Below are positions 1 through 5,482 of a stretch of 8,401 bases of DNA, piece by piece. The translations under genes were made by a program, and so were the position numbers. The notes under the pieces are model-generated. The model was not told the DNA's origin. It did not search any database and saw nothing but the letters and a program-made list of their open reading frames with translations. Numbering within the stretch: position 1 is the stretch's first letter; each line of letters begins with the position of its first letter. The stretch covers positions 1,497,934 through 1,506,334 of the forward strand of contig CP070733.1 in the NCBI GenBank assembly GCA_020347585.1. Direction: 5' to 3'. This DNA comes from Pseudomonadota bacterium. GTDB lineage: Bacteria; Pseudomonadota; Gammaproteobacteria; CAMYNG01.

Positions 1-1526
1 ATGACGCTTACGTCCGGCGTGCCCGGTGCGGGGCTTTGCAGGGAGGGTTCCGAGGAACCGGCCGCACCGCCTGCAGCACGGCGATCGACGCTAATCATGG
101 TTTCATCTTTCGAATCGATAGCCTTTTCTTTGTCGCCGCCGGGCACGCGCTGCGCGAGCGATCCTGAGGGACTGCCGATGACGCGCGTGGGCGCGGATTC
201 CATCGTCGGCGGCGGCGTCATATCCGTTGCCGCGACTGTTGCAAGCAGCTCGGTGCGCCGTGTTTCCTCAATTCCCTCGGCGTGGGTGAGAATTCCCTCC
301 ACGGTATCGTGGTCGCTGATGCGTGCCAGAGCGCGCAGCGCCACCTGCTCGGATTCGCCATGTTTGATCATCATGTTGACCAGCGCCGGTGCCGCTTTTG
401 CATCGCCCAGCTCCGCCAGCGCGTCGGCCGCGCGCTCGCGCACCCACCAGTCGCTGTCCTCGAGCGCTTCAACAAGATGTGATACGGCGCGTTCATCTTT
501 AATGTTGTTCAGAATTTCCACTGCGGTGCGGCGCAGAAACTCGTCGTCATCCCGCATCAGCTCCAGCACTGCGTCGATCACCTTCGGGCCACCAATCGAC
601 CCGAGTGCGTCGGCTGCCCGCACGCGAATCCACCAGTCCTTGTCGCGCAGTGCGTTGAGCAGATCCCTGATCGCCCGGTGATCACCGATTTCATTGAGCA
701 CTTCGACGGCCGCACGGCGCACGTACTCTGAATCGTCCTGCAGCACGTCGATGAGGTACTTCACTGTCTGTGGATCGTGAATCTTTACGAGCGCCTCGAC
801 GGCCTTGCCCTGGATGGTGATATCCGAGTCCTTGAGCAACTGGCAGATGGGTTGTGAGGGCACGGTGACAGTGAGCTTCGAGATTCCGTCGATGGCAGCG
901 AGGCGTACCGTCTTGTGCGGATCGGAGATGGTCCTCAGGAGTGCATCGCGGGCCAGTGCGTTGTCGAAACGCGCGATCACGCGGGTGACCTGCACGCGCG
1001 TATCGGGGTCGTTGCTCTCGAGATACGGCAGCAGATGGGGGAGCGCATCCTCGCGTGCGGCGAATTCCAGTACGCGAAACACCAGCTGGCGCGTGGTCTT
1101 GTTGCTGTCCTTGAGCAAATCCAGCAGCGTGCGCAGATTGATGTTCTCCTTGCGCGAGACGAGAATTTGTAGCAGCACATTCTTGGGAATATCGGGATCT
1201 TCGAACAGCTCAAACAGTCGGTTTGCGTCATACAGTGCCGATCGCGCCAGTATTTGCATGACACTGGAAACCACGCGCTTGTCTTGATGGGCAAGTCCGT
1301 CGGTGTAATAGTGCAGCGACTCGTTATCGAGCAAGCCGGCAAGGATACTGAGAATGTTGCGATTGGCGGGGTCTTCCTCCAGGGCGTCGATTAGCCGGGG
1401 AACCGCGCGTCCGCCCATCTGTTTCAGCTTTGACGCTGCCTCGCGCGCTTCACCCGCGGCGCCGGGTTCTTCCGCCAGTAGCACGGCAATCGCCTTGTTG
1501 GCCTTGAAACCGTCCAGCAGGCTCAT
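1..1526 (-). CDS. HEAT-repeat protein, C-terminus cut by the window edge
   Basis: Reading from ATG at 1526 down to base 1 gives 508 residues without a stop. The protein has no signal peptide or membrane segment, so it should be cytoplasmic. Residues 1-60 form a helical N-terminal segment. From about 75 to 415 there is a run of roughly 30-residue helical pairs of HEAT/PBS-lyase type, with the recurring pattern VRxxAAxxL followed by a small acidic turn. Residues 267-328 and 329-390 are near-duplicates sharing the motif DWW(I/V)R at 297 and 359. Residues about 432-508 are Pro/Ser/Gly-rich and look like a flexible linker, which suggests a further domain beyond the window. HEAT solenoids bind proteins; the partner is unknown. 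Related HEAT proteins sometimes carry Ser/Thr kinase domains, but nothing in the window shows this. The ATG is the only start after an in-frame TAG at 1572-1574; a weak GAGAG lies 11 nt upstream. It follows the 158-residue gene by 45 nt, so the two are probably co-transcribed. Confidence 0.88.
   Translation of the reverse strand, partial: MSLLDGFKANKAIAVLLAEEPGAAGEAREAASKLKQMGGRAVPRLIDALEEDPANRNILSILAGLLDNESLHYYTDGLAHQDKRVVSSVMQILARSALYDANRLFELFEDPDIPKNVLLQILVSRKENINLRTLLDLLKDSNKTTRQLVFRVLEFAAREDALPHLLPYLESNDPDTRVQVTRVIARFDNALARDALLRTISDPHKTVRLAAIDGISKLTVTVPSQPICQLLKDSDITIQGKAVEALVKIHDPQTVKYLIDVLQDDSEYVRRAAVEVLNEIGDHRAIRDLLNALRDKDWWIRVRAADALGSIGGPKVIDAVLELMRDDDEFLRRTAVEILNNIKDERAVSHLVEALEDSDWWVRERAADALAELGDAKAAPALVNMMIKHGESEQVALRALARISDHDTVEGILTHAEGIEETRRTELLATVAATDMTPPPTMESAPTRVIGSPSGSLAQRVPGGDKEKAIDSKDETMISVDRRAAGGAAGSSEPSLQSPAPGTPDVSV
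357..728 (-). repeat. Tandem 62-residue two-HEAT super-repeat inside the HEAT gene
   Basis: Bases 728-543 and 542-357 encode residues 267-328 and 329-390. About half of the aligned residues are identical by eye. Shared anchors include RR-AVE-LN near the start of each unit and DWW(I/V)R-RAADAL in the middle. Each unit is two HEAT helical pairs, so this part of the solenoid probably grew by duplication of a pair rather than a single repeat. The paired tryptophans are unusual in a HEAT solenoid and may mark a contact surface. Confidence 0.75.
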
Positions 1527-1571
1527 GGGCGCGGCGACTCTCGTCTGTGCAGCATAAACGCAGTGCGCTCC

Positions 1572-2048
1572 CTAGGCGGTGCTTTGCGTCGTGCGGACGT
1601 AGATGATGTACGACTTGTTCACCAAACACGCGCCGCCGTCGTCAAAGAAGATCCGCAAGAACTGGTTGTCTGACTGGTTCAGGTAGTCGAACAGTCGGGC
1701 ATGGTCCGGGGGCAGTTCTTCACGCACGCTGCCGTCGAGCACGGACCCGTCCATTAACATTAACTCGCAGGGCAGTGTGCTCGTTCCCTCGGTTGCGGTA
1801 GGGGTCTCGTCGCGGTATTCCACCCGAATGATCGATGCGCGGTTGTAAAAGCGCAGTTCATCGGGCTGTTCGCGTTGCAGCACCAAAAACGGACTGGCCC
1901 GATTGAGCACGTCCAGCGGCTGCTCGAGTTCCTTATTGCCGGCGCCCCGTTCCCGCAGGAACAGTGATCCGACCACGCGCCCTTCGGGGTGGACCCACAG
2001 GGAGACTTCCTTGAGCGTCTTGGGTACTTTCAGGCTGTCGCTGCTCAC
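1572..2048 (-). CDS. Conserved-type hypothetical protein with two copies of one domain
   Basis: A 158-residue soluble protein without signal peptide or membrane segment. I cannot assign a function. It consists of two related halves. In residues 14-78 the elements are EVSLWV, EG at 22-23, VVGS at 25-28, LDVLN at 45-49, FLVL at 54-57 and YNRASIIRV at 68-76. In residues 92-152 the matching elements are LPCELML, DG at 100-101, VLDGS at 103-107, LFDYLN at 119-124, FLRI at 130-133 and VNKSYIIYV at 143-151. Each half reads as a small beta-rich unit with a helical (L/F)D-LN turn. It resembles the DUF6812-type small domain as I remember it, which is unconfirmed. Classical PilZ signatures (RxxxR, DxSxxG) are absent. 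The start is GTG, supported by AAGGAA at 2054-2059. The HEAT gene follows 45 nt downstream, implying a shared transcript and perhaps a shared complex. Confidence 0.85.
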   Translation of the reverse strand: MSSDSLKVPKTLKEVSLWVHPEGRVVGSLFLRERGAGNKELEQPLDVLNRASPFLVLQREQPDELRFYNRASIIRVEYRDETPTATEGTSTLPCELMLMDGSVLDGSVREELPPDHARLFDYLNQSDNQFLRIFFDDGGACLVNKSYIIYVRTTQSTA

Positions 2049-2053
2049 GTAAT

Positions 2054-2059
2054 TTCCTT
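2054..2059 (-). promoter_or_regulatory. Shine-Dalgarno site fixing the GTG start at 2048
   Basis: On the minus strand the bases read AAGGAA, 5 nt before the GTG at 2048-2046. No competing ATG in frame lies nearby, so this site decides the start of the duplicated-domain gene. Confidence 0.7.
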
Positions 2060-2090
2060 GGCAATGGTTCTGGTTACTGACAGTTTATTC

Positions 2091-2096
2091 ATTGTA
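2091..2096 (-). promoter_or_regulatory. Possible -10 box (TACAAT) for the minus-strand operon
   Basis: TACAAT on the minus strand matches TATAAT at five of six positions and lies about 42 nt upstream of the GTG at 2048. No recognisable -35 hexamer sits 16-18 nt upstream, so it would need an activator or another sigma factor. It may also be chance; the true promoter could lie further up, beyond the hairpin cluster. Confidence 0.25.
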
Positions 2097-2109
2097 TCCG
2101 CAGGCGGTG

Positions 2110-2279
2110 GCGCCCACGAGGGCGCGCGTGCGCAATGCGGGCGCATTGGCCAGACACCGGGGCGACCGGCGAATGAGTGCCGGGACGCGATGGGGGGCAC
2201 CGTTTGCGCTGGCTCGTAATATCCCGGCAGTGATTGACTCCGGCCCACAGGGCCGCAGTCGCACGCCTTATGTGCGTGC
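2110..2279. other. Hairpin-rich intergenic segment, candidate structured RNA
   Basis: The gap 2049-2415 holds no credible gene, but this stretch contains a series of inverted repeats. At 2110-2125 GCGCCC and GGGCGC flank a 4-nt loop. At 2133-2148 CAATGCG and CGCATTG are separated by GG. At 2178-2185 and 2222-2229 TGCCGGGA pairs with TCCCGGCA across 36 nt. At 2236-2260 there is a 10-bp stem with one C-C mismatch. At 2261-2279 GCACGC pairs with GCGTGC, and the plus strand continues with TTTT at 2282-2285. If transcribed on the minus strand from a promoter beyond 2279, this would be a long leader of the operon at 2048. If transcribed on the plus strand, the last hairpin plus T-run would be a weak terminator of a small RNA. 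No known riboswitch or sRNA family was recognised. Confidence 0.4.
2236..2260. repeat. 25-nt palindrome with one mismatch
   Basis: GACT-C-CGGCCC pairs with GGGCCG-C-AGTC around a 3-nt ACA loop, giving ten base pairs interrupted only by a C-C mismatch. The next hairpin (2261-2279) abuts it directly. The pair could be a structured RNA element, a REP-like extragenic palindrome or a protein-binding site. No second copy is seen elsewhere in the window. Confidence 0.6.
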
Positions 2280-2396
2280 CGTTTTGCGTGTCAGATTACC
2301 GCAGAACACGATGCAGGTCACGACAGTTGGTGCCTCCGGTGCGCCCTCTGGCGTCCTCTAGAGGCGAATTGAGGGATGGCGCAGGGCGGTAGCGGA

Positions 2397-2421
2397 CTCT
2401 GGCGCTGCATGGCGCTCAGAG
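2397..2421 (-). terminator. Stem-loop over the stop codon of the NlpC/P60 gene
   Basis: CTCTGGCGC (2397-2405) pairs with GCGC and CAGAG (2412-2415 and 2417-2421), a nine-base-pair stem with one bulged base and a 6-nt loop. It spans the TGA stop (2418-2416) of the minus-strand endopeptidase gene. No U-run follows on the minus strand, so it is not a standard intrinsic terminator. It may act as a 3'-end protecting or Rho-assisted hairpin. Confidence 0.35.
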
Positions 2422-2871
2422 GCGTCCGCCGCGTACGAAACGCTTCTGCCAGTAGGGGTTGTCGAGGCTGGCGACCGAGACCCGTTTGCCGCTGGAGGGT
2501 GCGTGGATGAATTGCCGATCACCCAGATAGATGCCGACGTGGGATACCGCGCGGCCCTTGATACGGAAGAACACCAGGTCGCCACGCCTTAGGTTGCCTC
2601 GCTTTACCGGGCGGGTATGGCGGAATTGGTCCTGCGTGGTGCGCGGCAGTTCGATGCCAGCTTGATGATGCGAGTAGTAGACCAGCCCGCTGCAATCGAA
2701 GCCGGAGCGGGGTGAACGGCCACCGTAGCGATACGGGACGCCGAGCATATGGTTGGCGACGCTTACCACTGCCTCGCTGTAGCCGTGATGCGCGGCGGGA
2801 CGCCTGGGTTGGCTGCTGCAGGCAGCCAGCAGCAGCAGCAGGACTACCATCAGGACGAAGCGCGGGCGCAT
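2416..2871 (-). CDS. NlpC/P60-family lipoprotein, probable peptidoglycan endopeptidase
   Basis: The 151-residue product starts with a lipoprotein signal: basic MRPR, a hydrophobic Val/Leu core and the lipobox LAAC with Cys18. It should be lipidated and face the periplasm, most likely on the outer membrane. A short linker leads into an NlpC/P60 cysteine peptidase domain: the YRYGG segment near residues 47-51, FDCSG with nucleophile Cys60, SHVGIYLG with His111, and FIHAPSSG with His123 as third polar residue. Enzymes of this family (MepS/Spr, NlpC) cut gamma-D-Glu–mDAP or crosslink bonds in peptidoglycan; the exact bond is not readable here. Its length is close to E. coli NlpC. The frame is open upstream to 3042, but that extension is AT-rich promoter DNA and would bury the signal peptide, so ATG 2871 is chosen although no good Shine-Dalgarno precedes it. 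It is divergent from mrcB and probably shares its control region. Confidence 0.9.
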   Translation of the reverse strand: MRPRFVLMVVLLLLLAACSSQPRRPAAHHGYSEAVVSVANHMLGVPYRYGGRSPRSGFDCSGLVYYSHHQAGIELPRTTQDQFRHTRPVKRGNLRRGDLVFFRIKGRAVSHVGIYLGDRQFIHAPSSGKRVSVASLDNPYWQKRFVRGGRL

Positions 2872-2946
2872 TCTTCGGGAGATATTGATTCTGGTCGGGC
2901 TGAGTATCATTGGACGGTTTGCAACGATCAGGTTATGCTGTGCGTT

Positions 2947-2996
2947 AATTATAGTAAAAACAAATAGTTTAGAGTCAAATTTGAGGTAAATTATAG
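2947..2996. repeat. AATTATAG direct repeat flanking a TCAAATTTGA palindrome
   Basis: AATTATAG occurs at 2947-2954 and again at 2989-2996, 42 nt apart or about four helical turns. Read on the minus strand both copies contain TATAAT, so the second may be another -10 box, though its -35 region is poor. Between them, at 2975-2984, is the perfect palindrome TCAAATTTGA, overlapping the -35 box of the NlpC/P60 promoter. The position is right for an operator acting on one or both divergent genes. No regulator family can be named from this. Confidence 0.4.
2948..2978 (-). promoter_or_regulatory. Sigma70-like promoter for the NlpC/P60 gene
   Basis: On the minus strand TTGACT (2978-2973) stands 19 nt from a perfect TATAAT (2953-2948). 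Taking TACTAT (2956-2951) as the -10 box gives a 16-nt spacer. Either reading starts transcription about 65-75 nt before the ATG at 2871. The surrounding DNA is strongly AT-rich, unlike the rest of the window. This is the best promoter in the sequence. Confidence 0.6.
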
Positions 2997-3061
2997 ATTT
3001 TTCGAGACCCGCCAGACACTGCCCTTCAGGGTTGCCAGCCATGCCACTGTACCCGAGCAGT

Positions 3062-3090
3062 TTGCACGATAAAATGCCGCGCGGTATTCC
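3062..3090 (+). promoter_or_regulatory. Weak candidate promoter for mrcB
   Basis: TTGCAC (3062-3067) and TATTCC (3085-3090) have a 17-nt spacer and would start transcription some 20 nt before the mrcB ATG. An alternative -10 box, TAAAAT at 3070-3075, lacks a convincing -35 box. A third option is TATAGA at 2992-2997 with TTTAGA at 2968-2973. None is strong. Confidence 0.25.
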
Positions 3091-3118
3091 GGCCTAAACC
3101 CAACCACAGACTCAATAC

Positions 3119-5482
3119 ATGGCACGTCGTCCGACCCGCAAACGCCGCCAGACCGGCCGCCGCAAGGCCCGCAGGCCCTCGCGCCGAGCCGCAGTGCCGC
3201 GCGGCTGGGTGCGGCGCTACTGGAAACACGCCGCCCTCGGGTTGCTTATCGTCCTCTCGGCCTATGTGTTTTACCTGGATCTGGTGATCCGCAACCGCTT
3301 TGAGGGCAACCGTTGGGCGGTACCTGCGCATGTCTATGCACGCCCCCTGGAGTTGTACGTGGGCATGCCGCTCAATGTGCGGCAATTCACCCGCGAATTG
3401 GATCTGCTGGGGTACCGCTACGCCTACCAGGCAGCGCAGCCAGGGACCTATAGCCGCGACGGAAGCCGCTTTTGGGTACAGACGCGCCCGTTCACGTTCT
3501 GGGACGCGCGTGAGCCGGCCCACCGGGCGAAAATTGTCCTCGAGCAAGGACATATAGTTAGCCTTACAGACCCTACCAGCGGCGCCAGCCTGAGCCTGCT
3601 GCGCATGGATCCGGTTTTCATCGGCGGCATCTACCCGGCCCACCACGAGGATCGCGTGTTGGTGAAGCAGGAGGAGGTGCCGGCGATGTTGCCAGCGGCG
3701 TTGGTGGCCCTCGAGGACCGCAACTTCTATACCCATCACGGGGTCGACCTGCGGGCCATTGCGCGCGCCATGTGGGCAAACATTCGCGCCGGGGGCACCG
3801 TACAGGGCGGCAGCACCCTAACCCAGCAACTGGTCAAGAACTTCTTCCTGTCCAATGAGCGGACCCTGTGGCGCAAGGCCAACGAGGTCGTCATGGCCGT
3901 GCTGCTGGAACTGCACTACGACAAGCCCGAGATCCTAGAGGCCTACCTCAACGAGGTCTATCTCGGCCAGCAGGGCAAACGGGCTATCCATGGCTTCGGG
4001 CTGGCGAGCCACTACTATTTCGACCGCGAGGTGGGCGAACTCGATCTGGCGCGCCTGGCGACCCTGGTGGCGCTGGTGCGGGGGCCCGCCTTCTACGATC
4101 CCCATCGCTACCCCAAACGGCTGCGGGAGCGGCGCAACCTGGTGTTTGACGTGATGGCAGAGCAGGGCCTGATCGGTGATGCTGAACGCGACAAGGCGAG
4201 ACAGCAGCCGCTCGGCGTGCTCGATGATCGCCCCAGCGGCATCACCCCCTATCCGGCGTTCATGCAACTGGTGCGGCGCCAGCTGCAGCGCGATTACCGC
4301 GAAGAGGATCTGACCTCCGAGGGACTGCGAATCTTCACCACGCTGAGCCCGGTGGTGCAGACTGAGGTGGAGACCGCGCTGGCCCACGTGCTGGGGCGCT
4401 TGGATCGCCGCCAGAAGTTGGACGGCAAGTTACAGGGAGCGGCGGTGGTGACCAGCACCGTGGGCGGCGAGGTACTAGCGGTGGTCGGCGACCGCAAGGC
4501 GCGCTTTGCCGGCTTCAACCGCGCCCTGGACGCACGACGCCCCATTGGCTCGCTGGTCAAACCGGCGGTCTACCTGAGCGCGCTGGAGCAGCCGGGGCGT
4601 TACACACTGGCCACACCGCTCGATGACAGCCCCGTCACGCTGCGTTCCGACGCCGGTGACACCTGGCAGCCACGCAACTACGACGGCAAATCCCACGGAG
4701 TGGTGCCGTTGTTTGTGGCACTGTCGCGCTCCTACAACCAGGCCACGGTGCGACTGGGGATGCAGCTGGGCTTGCAGAACGTGGTATCGACACTGCGGCG
4801 CCTGGGTGTCGAGCGCGAGGTATCGCCATACCCGGCATTGTTGCTGGGGTCATTGTCGCTGTCTCCCTACGAGGTGACCCAGTTCTACCAGACGCTGGCG
4901 GCAGGCGGATTTCACAGCCCGCTGCGCGCCATCCGAGAGGTGCTGGCGGCCGACGGTGAGCCGCTGCAGCGCTACACCATCCGGGTGGAACAGGTGGTAG
5001 AGCCGGTCACGGCACAAGTGCTGGTCAGCGCGCTGACGGAGACCATGCGTACCGGTACCGGCCGAGCGGTGAGCCATTGGCTGCCGGCAGACTTTACCGT
5101 GGCCGGCAAGACGGGCACCACCAACGATCTGCGTGATAGCTGGTTTGCCGGCTTCAGCGCCGACCATGTCGCGGTGGTCTGGTTGGGCGCCGACGACAAC
5201 CAGCCAACTGGGCTGACCGGCGCCAGCGGGGCGCTGGGAGTGTGGGGTGATATCATGGCGCGCATTCCGACGCGCGCGCTGCGCACGCCGGTTCTGGGCG
5301 AGATTGAATACGCGTGGGTTGATGCGCAGACCGGGTTGCTGGCCGACCGCCGCTGCCCGGAGGCGGCGCAGCTGGGGTTCGTTAAGGGTACGACGCCGAC
5401 GGAGAAGACACGATGCAAACCCTCGGGCAGGAGCAGCGCCGTTGACCGCACCGTGGATTGGTTCAGGGGGATGTTCGATTGA
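3119..5482 (+). CDS. mrcB: Penicillin-binding protein 1b, bifunctional peptidoglycan synthase
   Basis: A class A PBP of 787 residues that polymerises lipid II and crosslinks the stem peptides at the inner membrane's outer face. Residues 1-35 are a very basic cytoplasmic tail, and 37-53 form the single membrane anchor. Residues about 65-165 correspond to the UB2H domain, the docking site for lipoprotein activators in PBP1b enzymes. The glycosyltransferase (GT51) domain shows EDRNFYTHHG with catalytic Glu199, GGSTLTQQLVKN at 230-241 and EAYLNEVYLG at 274-283. The transpeptidase shows SLVK with nucleophile Ser478, SYN at 538-540 and KTGT at 664-667. All key residues are present. Cys746 and Cys766 near the C-terminus parallel the disulfide pair known in E. 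coli PBP1b. No clear Shine-Dalgarno precedes ATG 3119; the basic tail and anchor support this start. The lpoP-like gene overlaps its stop by 4 nt. Confidence 0.97.
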   Translation: MARRPTRKRRQTGRRKARRPSRRAAVPRGWVRRYWKHAALGLLIVLSAYVFYLDLVIRNRFEGNRWAVPAHVYARPLELYVGMPLNVRQFTRELDLLGYRYAYQAAQPGTYSRDGSRFWVQTRPFTFWDAREPAHRAKIVLEQGHIVSLTDPTSGASLSLLRMDPVFIGGIYPAHHEDRVLVKQEEVPAMLPAALVALEDRNFYTHHGVDLRAIARAMWANIRAGGTVQGGSTLTQQLVKNFFLSNERTLWRKANEVVMAVLLELHYDKPEILEAYLNEVYLGQQGKRAIHGFGLASHYYFDREVGELDLARLATLVALVRGPAFYDPHRYPKRLRERRNLVFDVMAEQGLIGDAERDKARQQPLGVLDDRPSGITPYPAFMQLVRRQLQRDYREEDLTSEGLRIFTTLSPVVQTEVETALAHVLGRLDRRQKLDGKLQGAAVVTSTVGGEVLAVVGDRKARFAGFNRALDARRPIGSLVKPAVYLSALEQPGRYTLATPLDDSPVTLRSDAGDTWQPRNYDGKSHGVVPLFVALSRSYNQATVRLGMQLGLQNVVSTLRRLGVEREVSPYPALLLGSLSLSPYEVTQFYQTLAAGGFHSPLRAIREVLAADGEPLQRYTIRVEQVVEPVTAQVLVSALTETMRTGTGRAVSHWLPADFTVAGKTGTTNDLRDSWFAGFSADHVAVVWLGADDNQPTGLTGASGALGVWGDIMARIPTRALRTPVLGEIEYAWVDAQTGLLADRRCPEAAQLGFVKGTTPTEKTRCKPSGRSSAVDRTVDWFRGMFD
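5465..5470 (+). promoter_or_regulatory. Shine-Dalgarno-like AGGGGG before the overlapping TTG start
   Basis: AGGGGG sits 8 nt before TTG 5479, inside the last codons of mrcB. The alternative ATG at 5506 has no such site. This favours a TTG start coupled to mrcB termination, but it does not prove it. Confidence 0.45.

Noticed and set aside
1..681. Long plus-strand open frame (226 residues)
   Set aside because: It is rich in Ser, Ala and Arg, has no recognisable domain, and lies opposite the clear HEAT-repeat frame, which has natural protein composition.
1572..2048. Identification as a PilZ (cyclic-di-GMP binding) protein
   Set aside because: The size and beta-rich look are suggestive, but the RxxxR and (D/N)xSxxG signatures are missing and the internal duplication points elsewhere.
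2045..2248. Minus-strand open frame of 67 residues ahead of the duplicated-domain gene
   Set aside because: It has no Shine-Dalgarno, biased composition and no motif, and it overlaps the probable promoter and ribosome site of the next gene.
2092..2361. Plus-strand open frame of 89 residues in the intergenic gap
   Set aside because: It starts at TTG without a ribosome site, is Arg/Ala/Pro-rich, and crosses the hairpin cluster. No similarity is recognised.
2355..2364. CCTCTAGAGG palindrome
   Set aside because: It is perfect but has no loop, and a single 10-bp palindrome in a GC-rich gap is weak evidence of function.
2872..3042. N-terminal extension of the NlpC/P60 protein by 57 residues
   Set aside because: The frame is open, but the extra part covers AT-rich promoter DNA and would place the lipoprotein signal peptide internally. 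ATG 2871 gives a textbook signal.
3026..3739. Minus-strand open frame of 237 residues at the start of mrcB
   Set aside because: It is antisense to the PBP1b anchor, UB2H and GT51 start. Its composition is biased and no family is recognisable.
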